NCBI GenBank assembly: GCA_003162995.1
Contig: PLUZ01000380.1
Coordinates: 16,414 to 29,728, forward strand
DNA from: Methylocapsa sp.
Lineage (GTDB): Bacteria > Pseudomonadota > Alphaproteobacteria > Rhizobiales > Beijerinckiaceae
Length of the DNA stretch: 13,315 bases
Direction of reading: 5' to 3'
The notes beneath the pieces were generated by a model. The model searched no databases and was not told the DNA's origin. It saw nothing but the letters and a program-made list of their open reading frames with translations. Numbering within the stretch: the stretch's first letter is position 1; each line of letters starts with the position of its first letter. Below, one piece after another: positions 6,146 through 13,315 of the stretch. The translations under genes and the position numbers were made by a program.

Positions 6146-6541
6146 GTGGAAAAATGGTCGGTCGTGTCAAATATTAATCGTCTCCGGCGTGTCATGACAG
6201 GTGCTTGTCATCCAAGCATCGTCAAAAGGGAGAAGGACACGCAATTCGCGCGTCTTGTGATGGCGCACATCGATAGCGACACCATTCCGTTCTTTTGGCA
6301 ATGTGCCAGCCCGTTTGTTCTATTCGACGAGATCTTTGCGCCGTGGACACCAGACGAGGAGGCCCAAAAGATAATTGAGAAAATGAGTCGTGACGACGAT
6401 CACCCGGGCTACAGCGATCATCAAATCATCGCCAGAAACGCAGGTGTGTTCACTTGCGCAATTTTGATTTATATCTTTCTTAGCTCCTGGCCGCCGATGC
6501 TCTCACGGAATCTGATTGCGTTCATTGGCCACGGCTCTTGA
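6146..6541 (+). CDS. Hypothetical protein with a C-terminal hydrophobic segment
   Basis: 131 residues, not recognised. The reading frame is open across the whole gap between pncA and the amidase, and it does not lie opposite another gene. Around residue 100-120 there is a hydrophobic run (VFTCAILIYIFLSSW) that could be one membrane helix; the part before it is acidic (FAPWTPDEEAQ, SRDDDHPG). Codon third positions look less GC-rich than in the amidase or uvrA, so it may be recently acquired or not coding. ATG 6146 has no good ribosome binding site; a later ATG at 6260 begins MAHIDSDTIPFF, with a purine-rich stretch about 25 nt upstream. It ends 26 bp before the amidase start. Confidence 0.4.
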   Translation: MEKWSVVSNINRLRRVMTGACHPSIVKREKDTQFARLVMAHIDSDTIPFFWQCASPFVLFDEIFAPWTPDEEAQKIIEKMSRDDDHPGYSDHQIIARNAGVFTCAILIYIFLSSWPPMLSRNLIAFIGHGS

Positions 6542-6567
6542 GCTGATGCATTCGAGCGAATGAAGCC

Positions 6568-8025
6568 ATGCCGAATTTGCTCGACTCCGCCTCGAACCTT
6601 CGCGCCGCGCTGCACAGGCGGGAATTTTCCGCGCAGGATCTTCTTGGCGCGACTTTGGCCGCGATCGATCGCCTCAATCCGGTCTTGAACGCTATCGTGC
6701 AAATGGATGCCGCATCGGCCTGGCATGCCGCCGCGGACGCCGATGCGCGGATCGGGCGCGGCGAGGCCCGCCCCCTCGAAGGCTTGCCCGTGACGATCAA
6801 GGATTGTTTCGAGGTCGCGGGACTGGTGACGTCGGTGGGCGCTCCCGCGCTGCAAAATTATGTCCCGAAGGAGGATGCAAGTGCGGTCTCTCGCTTGCGC
6901 CGCGCCGGTGCGATAGTTCTCGGCAAGACCAACGTTCCCCTTCTGACCGGCGACTTCCAAACCTATAATAATATTTACGGGACGACCAAAAATCCTTGGA
7001 ATCTTGAATTTTCCCCCGGGGGCTCTTCGGGGGGGGCCGCAGCCGCTATTGCAACAGGCATGAGCGCCCTCGAAATTGGCTCGGACCTCGCGGGCTCGAT
7101 CCGCTGGCCCGCGCATTGCTGCGGCGTTTTTGGCCTGAAAACGACGTGGAACATCGTCGCAACTTACGGCCATATTCCACCGATGCCGGACATGCGTCTT
7201 GAACGCAATCCAGAACTCCTCGTCGCTGGCCCGCTTGCTCGCTCGGCTGCCGATCTTTCCCTTGCTCTCGACGTCTTGGCCGGCCCGCGCGATCCTGCGA
7301 TGCCAGCGCAAATTTTGCCGCCGGCGCGGAAAACATCGCCCAAGGGGCTGCGCGTCGCGCTCTGGCTCGACGAGCCTTTCGCTCCGGTCGACGCAACGGT
7401 GGCGGACGCAGTCCGCAAGGCGGCGCTCATGCTTGAAAAGGCCGGAGCGATCGTGGAGACCGCCGCGCGCCCGGCCTTTTCATTCGAGGAAGCCTGGGAG
7501 GTCTCCGCGGTCCTCGTCCATGCGCTCATCGGCATTGGCTTACCCGAAATAATACGTGAGCGGCTCGCCGCCAAAGACCGTGATTTTTTGCTTGGCGATC
7601 TCTCCCACCGCGCTCTGCAAGCACGCGGAATGCGCCTAGCGTCACTGGATTTTCTCGACATCCAAGCGCGGCGTCAGCAACTTCATGAGGCGTGGGCGCG
7701 GTTTTTCGAAGACTTCGACGTCGTGCTTTGTCCGCCCGCCCCCACGGGCGCGATCCGGCATGATCAAAGGCCAGATCCGCATGCGCGTTTCCTCGAGGTC
7801 AATGGCACACAAAGGCCATATTTCGACCTGATGTTATGGGCCTGCCTCGCCACTGGCGCTGGGCTACCGGCCGCGGTTGCTCCGGTGATGCTTGGCGAGG
7901 ATGGCTTGCCGCGCGGCGTGCAGATCATTGCCGCCAGCCTCGAGGATCGCACGGCCATCGCCTGCGCCGCGATGCTTGAAGCTCTGGGCTCTGGATTCAA
8001 GGCGCCGCCAATGGCCTCGCCTTGA
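6568..8025 (+). CDS. Amidase-signature family hydrolase
   Basis: 485 residues, full length for the amidase-signature family (GatA, bacterial amidases, FAAH). The Ser-cisSer-Lys triad is complete: Lys78 in VTIKD, Ser153 in PGGSSGG, and nucleophile Ser177 in GSDLAGSIRWPA. The spacings of 75 and 24 match those of characterised enzymes. The protein is probably cytoplasmic, with no signal peptide. The substrate cannot be read from sequence. It is unlikely to be GatA because no gatB or gatC is nearby and the post-nucleophile region (HCCGVFGLKTTWNIVATYGHIPP) is of the general amidase kind. The upstream ribosome binding site is weak. A repeat element lies about 120 bp downstream, so it is probably transcribed alone or with the small ORF before it. 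Confidence 0.9.
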   Translation: MPNLLDSASNLRAALHRREFSAQDLLGATLAAIDRLNPVLNAIVQMDAASAWHAAADADARIGRGEARPLEGLPVTIKDCFEVAGLVTSVGAPALQNYVPKEDASAVSRLRRAGAIVLGKTNVPLLTGDFQTYNNIYGTTKNPWNLEFSPGGSSGGAAAAIATGMSALEIGSDLAGSIRWPAHCCGVFGLKTTWNIVATYGHIPPMPDMRLERNPELLVAGPLARSAADLSLALDVLAGPRDPAMPAQILPPARKTSPKGLRVALWLDEPFAPVDATVADAVRKAALMLEKAGAIVETAARPAFSFEEAWEVSAVLVHALIGIGLPEIIRERLAAKDRDFLLGDLSHRALQARGMRLASLDFLDIQARRQQLHEAWARFFEDFDVVLCPPAPTGAIRHDQRPDPHARFLEVNGTQRPYFDLMLWACLATGAGLPAAVAPVMLGEDGLPRGVQIIAASLEDRTAIACAAMLEALGSGFKAPPMASP

Positions 8026-8406
8026 GCGCGCGGTGGCGGAGTTACCGTGGAACACTTCACGCTTGCAGCAAATGCTTCATGCAAGCCAGGCCAGTTAGCG
8101 TGATTATGAACAGGCGGAAGCTGCTGCCGCTTGTCAAATAATCTGCTCTAGAGCGCGTCCCGATCAAATGGAATCCCTTGATCGATAGGGACGCAGCTCA
8201 AAATCAAAAAAGGTGGAGCACGTCAAAACCGGAACAGCCGAGCAAGTTTTTCGGGTAATGCTCAAGCGTAGCGGTCTTAGCGAATTAATTCTCAAAACTA
8301 CGTAAGCGGGGTTACAGGGCATTAACTTCCTCCCCACATGATTACACGTGAAAGCTTCCTGCAAGCTGACGCCGTCTCTTCGGTTTGGCCTCTCATCGTT
8401 TGGATT
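8026..8406. other. Intergenic region downstream of the amidase
   Basis: About 380 bp with repeat copy B (8148-8263) and nothing else I can name. The last 70 bp could be coding if the small protein that follows starts at the earlier ATG (8338), but that ATG has a pyrimidine-rich upstream sequence rather than a ribosome binding site. Confidence 0.5.
8148..8263 (+). repeat. Palindromic intergenic repeat, copy B (full length)
   Basis: 116 bp starting CTAGAGCGCGTCCCGATCAA and ending TTTTTCGGGTAATGCTC. It aligns over its whole length with the reverse complement of copy C (9677-9791). It carries the outer GCGTCC/GGACGC arms, but its inner palindrome has a few mismatches. It lies 122 bp after the amidase stop. 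Confidence 0.8.
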
Positions 8407-8607
8407 ATGGAAATGACTTCCGATCAGAAAATTGCACAACCATCAGTCGCTCCGAATGGAGCCCGCGACCTTATTTCGCGGCTCTATCGCGAAATTGGGA
8501 TCTCGGCCGTTGCCGCGGCGCTTGAGGCAACCGCTCGCAAGCCGCAAAAGCCGGTGCCAAACCGCAAGGACATCCCTGCGGTCCTTCGGGGCGACGAGGC
8601 GGCTTGA
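8407..8607 (+). CDS. Small hypothetical protein
   Basis: 66 residues from ATG 8407 (or 64 from ATG 8413, or 89 from ATG 8338). The N-terminus is polar and the middle, RDLISRLYREIGISAVAAALEA, looks like two amphipathic helices; the tail is basic and proline-rich with a final acidic patch. I recall similar short proteins with an 'REIGISAVAAAL' stretch in other Rhizobiales, which supports real coding, but I know no function. The 8407/8413 starts place the protein directly at the polar N-terminus; the upstream 23 residues of the longer form look unrelated. It lies 74 bp before the metallophosphoesterase, which has its own promoter. Confidence 0.55.
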   Translation: MEMTSDQKIAQPSVAPNGARDLISRLYREIGISAVAAALEATARKPQKPVPNRKDIPAVLRGDEAA

Positions 8608-8646
8608 CGCAGCCTGACACGGCGCGGGGACCATCTGGCCTCTGAT

Positions 8647-8675
8647 TTGATGGGCTTCGCGCTTTGCGGTATCAT
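8647..8675 (+). promoter_or_regulatory. Promoter for the metallophosphoesterase, possibly leaderless
   Basis: TTGATG (8647-8652) and TATCAT (8670-8675) are 17 bp apart. The usual start point 6-7 nt after the -10 box falls on or next to the ATG at 8682. There is no Shine-Dalgarno before that ATG, so the two observations agree with a leaderless mRNA. Confidence 0.5.
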
Positions 8676-8681
8676 TAATAT

Positions 8682-9605
8682 ATGACCAGCATAAGCCGAC
8701 GGCTATTTTTGCAGGGCGTCGGCGGAGTCGCGTGGGCGACGGCTGGGCTTGGCTCTTATGCTTTTGTATTTGAACCGTGTCTGCGCCTCAATGTGACTTC
8801 CTATCATGTTGTGCCGCCGGGCTGGCCAGACGGATTGACGGTCAAGGCCGTCGTGCTGGCGGACATTCATGCCTGCGAACCTTGGATGCCGGCGAGCCGC
8901 GTGCGCGGGATCGCGAATTTAACGAATGATCTTTCGCCGGATATCGTTTTTCTGCTCGGCGATTTTTCAGGCGGCCACCGCTTTGTCACCGGGCCGGTGA
9001 TGCCGGAGGAATGGGGCGAGGCGCTTTCCATTCTAAAAGCGCCGCTCGGCGTCCACGCGGTTCTCGGAAACCACGATTGGTGGCATGGCGCTCTGCCTGG
9101 CATGCCAGCCGATGATGCCGAGGGGGTGCGCCAGGCTTTGCGTTCGGCCGGGATCGAAGTTCTCGAAAACAATGCGCTGCGCGTGAGGAAGAACGGCCAG
9201 CCCTTCTGGGTCGCGGGTCTTGGCGATCAAATGGGCGAACTCACGGGGCCGAGGCGCTTCAGGGGTCTCGACGATCTTGGCGGGACCCTGGCGCAAATCA
9301 ACGACGAGGCGCCCGTCATCCTGCTGGCGCACGAACCCATCATTTTCAGACGCGTTCCAGACCGCGTTTCCCTGACGCTTTGCGGCCATACGCATGGCGG
9401 CCAGGTGAACCTGCCCATGATCACCCAGGATTTCATGATTTCGCACTTTGGTTCGGATCTGGTCTATGGGCATATCGTGGAAAGCGGCCGCCATCTGATT
9501 ATTTCCGCGGGGCTTGGCACGTCCATTGCGCCCGTGCGTTTCATGCGGCCGCCGGAAGTCGTTCAACTGACCATTGGCAATGGTGGGGCGCTGTCGCAAT
9601 CCTGA
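8682..9605 (+). CDS. Tat-exported metallophosphoesterase (YkuE-like)
   Basis: 307 residues. It starts with a twin-arginine signal, SRRLFLQGVGG, followed by a hydrophobic stretch, so the folded protein is probably exported and may stay membrane-anchored. The calcineurin-like phosphoesterase motifs occur in order: ADIH (DxH), LLGDFSGG (GD), LGNHDWW (GNHD), LAHEP, and CGHTHGGQ (GHxH). These build a two-metal centre. The length and motif spacing resemble YkuE-type periplasmic or membrane phosphoesterases, some of which act on lipid-linked diphosphates; the substrate here is unknown. No cysteine or heme motifs are present. It follows a small unknown ORF and precedes a 1-kb gap holding repeat copy C. 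The start is well fixed by the Tat motif. Confidence 0.9.
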   Translation: MTSISRRLFLQGVGGVAWATAGLGSYAFVFEPCLRLNVTSYHVVPPGWPDGLTVKAVVLADIHACEPWMPASRVRGIANLTNDLSPDIVFLLGDFSGGHRFVTGPVMPEEWGEALSILKAPLGVHAVLGNHDWWHGALPGMPADDAEGVRQALRSAGIEVLENNALRVRKNGQPFWVAGLGDQMGELTGPRRFRGLDDLGGTLAQINDEAPVILLAHEPIIFRRVPDRVSLTLCGHTHGGQVNLPMITQDFMISHFGSDLVYGHIVESGRHLIISAGLGTSIAPVRFMRPPEVVQLTIGNGGALSQS

Positions 9606-9676
9606 GCCCATGCGTCTTCGGGCATCAATCGTATCAAAATGCTTGGCGTGAAACGTTTCGACGTGATTGACCGCGA

Positions 9677-9791
9677 GAGCATGTCCCGAAGACGTTGCTC
9701 GACTTTTTCGGTTTAGACATGCTCCAGCTCTTGGATTTCGAGCTGCGTCCTCATTGATCAAATGAGTCCATTTGATCGGGACGCACTTTAG
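9677..9791 (-). repeat. Palindromic intergenic repeat, copy C (full length)
   Basis: 115 bp that, read on the minus strand, begins CTAAAGTGCGTCCCGATC and ends ACGTCTTCGGGACATGCTC. The inner palindrome is perfect: GATCAAATG and CATTTGATC around a 4-nt loop. It is in the opposite orientation to copies A and B. A 10-bp stretch, CGTCTTCGGG, just upstream at 9611-9620 repeats part of its end in inverted form. Confidence 0.8.
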
Positions 9792-9869
9792 ATGCAGCGG
9801 ACTGAGGTCACGGCGCATGACCGTTTATCGCAGGCAAGGTATGGTTCGTGGGCTCGGCACCACAAATGA

Positions 9870-9901
9870 AAGCGCCCGCCGGGGAGGATCGGCGGGCGCT
9901 T
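9870..9901. terminator. Strong bidirectional-type hairpin
   Basis: AAGCGCCCGCCG (9870-9881) and CGGCGGGCGCTT (9890-9901) form a perfect 12-bp stem around an 8-nt loop. Read on the minus strand it is followed by TCATTTG; on the plus strand by CTGACC. The tails are short on both sides. It lies between the convergent metallophosphoesterase and uvrA and could stop readthrough from either, or end a small RNA read leftward. Confidence 0.6.
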
Positions 9902-9965
9902 CTGACCAGTGAGGGGGCTTAAGTGCGGCCAGAGCCCCACCGGCACATCCGAATTTAAGACCGTT

Positions 9966-10079
9966 ACCGAGCTTTAACTATGACTGAGGCTTAACATTGT
10001 AACCGGGACTAGTAACTTCGAGGCTTAGTAACACTGAGGCTTAGGAACACCGAGACTTAGGAACACCGAGACTTAGGAA
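9966..10079. repeat. Array of about 16-bp units
   Basis: Seven units with a core like ACYGAGRCTTA begin at 9966, 9983, 10002, 10017, 10033, 10049 and 10065, so the spacing is 15-19 bp. The last four are in strict 16-bp register (10016-10079), and the last two are identical (CACCGAGACTTAGGAA). Related motifs recur at about 10133 and 10152. The 16-bp period is not a multiple of three, so this is not a coded peptide repeat. Confidence 0.75.
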
Positions 10080-10392
10080 CGCAAACTCAAACATGCTAAG
10101 TCAACATTTACCCCAATCGGGGTTTTCCTATGACCGAGCTTCAATTGCTACCGAGACACGCAACCGACGCTCGATTGGTATAACGCGCTAATCACAATTA
10201 ACCCGACATGAACGTGGAAAAATCATCACCGCACGATTTACTTGCAGCTGCCGGAACCGTTGCCCCGGCTCGAACTCATTTGTTGCAATGCAATATAAGC
10301 GATTATATTTCACATGCAAGTCTGGAATTTAGGCAGCTGCTATGCGTTTTTTGCAGGCCTTGTGTTTGTTCGTATTTCCACCCTGAATGCTC

Positions 10393-10430
10393 CTAGAGCG
10401 CCTATCGCTCAGATTCAAAGAGTTGGGACC
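10393..10430 (+). repeat. Shortened repeat copy D lacking the palindrome
   Basis: CTAGAGCG is followed within 6 bp by GCTCAGATTCAAAGAGTTGGG. The two ends of the CTAGAGCG element are here joined directly, with the roughly 37-bp GCGTCC...GGACGC palindrome missing. This is either a deletion derivative or an ancestral short form. Confidence 0.6.
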
Positions 10431-10627
10431 CACTCTATGCGGCGCGTTCAGGCGTCTATCACATTGTTTTCTCAAATGATTCTTTCCGAAAACTCAGCGC
10501 CTTTCATGCGCGTGCTCCGGGGCTCGTCGAGCCTGTTCTTGGCTCCGCAAGGGTCTGAGGAGAAACCCTCTCGTTAACTTAAAGTTGTCTTACCAAGCTT
10601 GCGCGGAGCTTGTTCCGGTGGGGCCGC

Positions 10628-13315
10628 TCACTCCGCGGCCTGTTTTTTCGGCGGGCGGCGATCGAGCGCTTCCTTCAAATAACGTCCCGTGAAGCTTCTC
10701 TTGGCCTTCACGATCTCCTCGGGCGGACCAGCCGCCACGATCTCGCCGCCACCGTCGCCGCCTTCGGGACCGAGATCGATGATCCAGTCGGCCGTTTTGA
10801 TGACTTCGAGATTGTGCTCGATCACGATCACCGTATTGCCCTGATCGACGAGTTCATGCAGCACTTCGAGGAGCTTGGCGACATCGTGGAAATGCAGACC
10901 GGTGGTCGGCTCGTCGAGGATATAGAGGGTGCGGCCCGTCGACCGCCTGGAAAGCTCCTTGGCGAGCTTGACCCGCTGAGCCTCGCCGCCGGACAGCGTA
11001 TTGGCTTGCTGGCCGACCTTGACATAGCCGAGGCCGACGCGGGCGAGGGTCTCCATTTTTTCGCGGATCGACGGCACGGCCTTGAAAAGGATTGCGGCTT
11101 CCTCGACCGTCATGCCGAGCACGTCGGCGATCGATTTGCCGCGATATTTCACTTCCAATGTTTCGCGGTCGTAGCGCCTGCCCTTGCAGACGTCGCAGGT
11201 GACATAGACATCGGGCAAGAAATGCATTTCAATCTTGATCACGCCGTCGCCCTGGCAGGCCTCGCAGCGCCCCCCCTTGACGTTGAAGGAGAACCGCCCC
11301 GGCTGATAGCCGCGCGCCTTCGCTTCCGGGAGGGCCGCGAACCATTCGCGGATCGGCGTGAAGGCGCCTGTGTAGGTCGCCGGATTCGAGCGCGGCGTGC
11401 GGCCGATCGGCGATTGGTCGATATCGATCACCTTGTCGAGATGTTCGAGACCGTCTACTCGCGTATGCGGTGCGGGATGTTCGAGCGCGCCATTGAGCCG
11501 CCGCGCGGCCGCTTTATAGAGCGTATCGATGATCAGCGTCGATTTGCCGCCGCCGGACACGCCAGTGATGCCGGTGAAAAGCCCGAGCGGAATCGTGGCC
11601 GAAATATTTTTGAGATTATTGCCGTGCGCATTGACGACTTCGAGTTTACGGCCGGGTTCCGGCTTTCGCCGCCGGCCCGGAATCATGACTTCCCGCACGC
11701 CGGTCAGATATTGGCCGGTCAGCGAATTCTTGTCCGCCATGATTTCGGCGGCGGTGCCATGCGCCACGATTTCGCCGCCGTGAATGCCAGCGCCAGGGCC
11801 GACATCGACAACATAATCGGCGGCAAGGATCGCATCCTCGTCATGTTCGACAACGATCACCGTATTGCCGAGATCGCGCAGCCGCCGCAAGGTTTCGAGC
11901 AGCCGTGCATTGTCGCGCTGATGCAGGCCGATCGACGGCTCGTCGAGCACATAGAGCACGCCGGTTAGGCCAGATCCGATCTGAGAGGCAAGCCTGATAC
12001 GCTGGCTCTCGCCGCCCGACAGTGTGCCCGAGGCGCGGCCGAGGGTCAGATAGCCAAGCCCTACATCGACAAGAAATGACAGCCTTTCGGAAATTTCCTT
12101 CAAGATGCGCTTGGCGATTTCGGCGCGCTTTGGATCAAGCTTGCCGGGCAGGGCCCCAAACCACTCCTGCGCGTCGCGCACCGAAAGCGCGGTCAATTGG
12201 CTGATGTGACAACCGTCGATCTTGACCGCAAGCGCCTCGGGACGCAGCCGCGTGCCGTCGCAGACCCCGCAGGGCGTAGCCGTCATGTAGCGGGCGATAT
12301 CCTCGCGCGCCCATTCGCTTTCGGTCTCGCGATAACGCCTCTTAAGATTGGAGATGACGCCTTCAAAGGGCTTCACGACATCGTAAGAGCGCAAGCCATC
12401 CTCATAAGAAAAGCGCACCTCCTCCTCGCCCGAGCCATAGAGGATCACATCGCGGGCCTTTTGCGGAAGCGTCTCGAAACGCGTATCGAGGCGGAACTTG
12501 AAATGCCTGGCGAGCGCTTCGAGGGTTTGCAGATAATAGGGCGAGCTGGAGCGTGCCCAGGGCGCAATCGCGCCCTTGCGCAAAGTGAGCTTTGGATCTG
12601 GGACGATCAGCTCGGGATCGACGGTCTGCTCGACGCCGAGCCCGCCGCAATGCGGGCAGGCGCCGAAAGGATTGTTGAAGGAGAAGAGGCGTGGTTCAAT
12701 TTCCTGGATCGTGAAGCCGGAGACGGGACAGGCGAATTTCGACGAAAACACGATATGCGCCGGCGCGTAATGCGACGCGAGGCGCAGACTGCCCGCGGTC
12801 ACCGGGACTTCGGCGCTCGCCGCGCCTGCGGTGCCGCCATCGGCGAATTCGGCCACCGCCAGTCCGCCGGAAAGCTCCAGCGCGGTCTCGAAACTATCGG
12901 CGAGGCGGGCCGCCATGTCCGGCCGCACGACGATGCGATCCACCACCACGTCGATGTCGTGTTTGAGCTTTTTGTCGAGCGACGGCGCCTCGACGATCTC
13001 GTAATAGGCGCCGTCGATTTTGAGGCGCTGGAAACCGCGCCGCGTATATTCGGCGACCTCCTTTTTATATTCCCCCTTACGTCCGCGCACGACCGGCGCC
13101 AGCAGATAAAGCCGCGTCCCCTGCGGCAGGGCGAGCACGCGGTCCACCATCTGCGAGACTGTCTGGCTCTCGATCGGGAGCCCAGTCGCGGGCGAGTAGG
13201 GCACGCCGACGCGCGCCCAGAGCAAGCGCATGTAATCGTGAATCTCGGTGACGGTGCCGACCGTCGAGCGCGGATTTTTCGAGGTGGTCTTCTGCTCGAT
13301 CGAGATCGCCGGCGA
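10628..13315 (-). CDS. uvrA: UvrABC excision nuclease subunit A (5' end outside the window)
   Basis: 895 residues are present; the frame runs unbroken to the window edge, so roughly the first 70-80 residues, including the first Walker A, are missing. UvrA is the dimeric ABC-type ATPase that finds bulky DNA damage and loads UvrB in nucleotide excision repair. Visible in order: [20 protein letters not shown] at the edge, then the UvrB-binding and insertion regions. The first zinc module is near 12646-12730. NBD1 has signature LSGGESQ (12008-12022) and LDEPSIGLH. The second Walker A is GVSGGGKST (11537-11563), and a second zinc module contains CEAC and CDVC. NBD2 has LSGGEAQ (near 10990) and LDEPTTGLH. 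In the first zinc module the second cysteine of the first pair is serine (CPVS), while CPHC is intact. No SOS box can be assessed because the promoter is outside the window. Confidence 0.97.
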   Translation of the reverse strand, partial: SPAISIEQKTTSKNPRSTVGTVTEIHDYMRLLWARVGVPYSPATGLPIESQTVSQMVDRVLALPQGTRLYLLAPVVRGRKGEYKKEVAEYTRRGFQRLKIDGAYYEIVEAPSLDKKLKHDIDVVVDRIVVRPDMAARLADSFETALELSGGLAVAEFADGGTAGAASAEVPVTAGSLRLASHYAPAHIVFSSKFACPVSGFTIQEIEPRLFSFNNPFGACPHCGGLGVEQTVDPELIVPDPKLTLRKGAIAPWARSSSPYYLQTLEALARHFKFRLDTRFETLPQKARDVILYGSGEEEVRFSYEDGLRSYDVVKPFEGVISNLKRRYRETESEWAREDIARYMTATPCGVCDGTRLRPEALAVKIDGCHISQLTALSVRDAQEWFGALPGKLDPKRAEIAKRILKEISERLSFLVDVGLGYLTLGRASGTLSGGESQRIRLASQIGSGLTGVLYVLDEPSIGLHQRDNARLLETLRRLRDLGNTVIVVEHDEDAILAADYVVDVGPGAGIHGGEIVAHGTAAEIMADKNSLTGQYLTGVREVMIPGRRRKPEPGRKLEVVNAHGNNLKNISATIPLGLFTGITGVSGGGKSTLIIDTLYKAAARRLNGALEHPAPHTRVDGLEHLDKVIDIDQSPIGRTPRSNPATYTGAFTPIREWFAALPEAKARGYQPGRFSFNVKGGRCEACQGDGVIKIEMHFLPDVYVTCDVCKGRRYDRETLEVKYRGKSIADVLGMTVEEAAILFKAVPSIREKMETLARVGLGYVKVGQQANTLSGGEAQRVKLAKELSRRSTGRTLYILDEPTTGLHFHDVAKLLEVLHELVDQGNTVIVIEHNLEVIKTADWIIDLGPEGGDGGGEIVAAGPPEEIVKAKRSFTGRYLKEALDRRPPKKQAAE

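Larger units (their letters stand above)
9606..10627. other. 1-kb gap between convergent metallophosphoesterase and uvrA
   Basis: I find no convincing protein gene. Contents left to right are repeat copy C (9677-9791), a strong hairpin (9870-9901), a second hairpin (GGGGCT 9914-9919 with AGCCCC 9933-9938), an array of about 16-bp units (9966-10079), and a small ACCCC/GGGGT hairpin followed by TTTCC (10110-10127). A shortened repeat copy D (10393-10430) follows. A 6-bp stem CAAGCT/AGCTTG (10594-10612) just after the uvrA stop could be a weak uvrA terminator. Open frames at 10208-10396 and 10314-10577 lack ribosome binding sites. Confidence 0.6.

Noticed and set aside
6469..7311. 280-codon open frame on the minus strand opposite the amidase
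   Set aside because: It covers the antisense of the whole catalytic region of the amidase, and its sequence looks like a GC-rich shadow.
9033..9818. 261-codon open frame on the minus strand opposite the metallophosphoesterase
   Set aside because: It is antisense to the GNHD and GHTH motifs and its start region lies in repeat copy C. It has no ribosome binding site and no recognisable domain.
9818..9913. 31-codon frame starting MTVYRRQG
   Set aside because: It runs straight through the 12-bp hairpin and ends just after it; there is no ribosome binding site, and the hairpin explains the sequence better.
9966..10079. CRISPR array
   Set aside because: Units are about 16 bp and directly adjacent with no unique spacers, and no cas gene is present.
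10314..10577. 87-codon open frame in the gap before uvrA
   Set aside because: It has no ribosome binding site. It runs through shortened repeat copy D, and its residues look like translated intergenic DNA.
10610..11968. 452-codon open frame on the plus strand opposite uvrA
   Set aside because: It lies entirely antisense to clear UvrA motifs. Its composition (long runs of Arg, Asp and Ala) is typical of a shadow frame in GC-rich DNA, and it has no recognised domain.

Overview
The window looks like chromosomal DNA from a methylotrophic alphaproteobacterium of the Rhizobiales, most likely the Beijerinckiaceae/Methylocella-Methylocapsa group. The reasons are the methanol-oxidation cytochrome and binding-protein pair, an Irr-type Fur regulator with a heme regulatory motif, the alphaproteobacterial style of UvrA, and dispersed palindromic intergenic repeats that begin CTAGAGCG. 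The genus is an inference; no rRNA or other marker gene is present.

Left part (1-3083): a hairpin that may terminate an upstream gene (probably xoxF, outside the window) is followed by xoxG (c-type cytochrome) and xoxJ (periplasmic binding-protein-like partner). Together they form the tail of a lanthanide-type methanol dehydrogenase operon. A convergent gene encodes an exported protein of unknown function. Next comes a pterin-4a-carbinolamine dehydratase-like gene and a 70-residue cysteine-containing small protein.

Middle part (3084-6541): a structured, AT-rich leader region precedes irr, the heme- and iron-responsive regulator. Ferrochelatase (hemH) follows on the same strand, so a heme-status regulator sits beside the enzyme that makes heme. 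A nicotinamidase gene (pncA) is convergent with hemH. It is divergent from a poorly supported 131-residue ORF that ends in a hydrophobic segment.

Right part (6568-13315): an amidase-signature hydrolase, a small unknown protein, and a Tat-exported metallophosphoesterase whose promoter spacing suggests a leaderless mRNA. Then comes about 1 kb of intergenic DNA holding a repeat element, a strong hairpin, an array of about 16-bp units and a shortened repeat copy. The last gene is most of uvrA on the minus strand, cut at its 5' end by the window edge.

The window is mostly housekeeping and methylotrophy genes. I see no phage, transposase, CRISPR or defence island. The less explained material is (i) the unknown exported protein beside xoxGJ, (ii) a family of at least three intergenic palindromic repeats of up to about 115 bp plus decayed or shortened copies, and (iii) the tandem array and hairpins between the metallophosphoesterase and uvrA.
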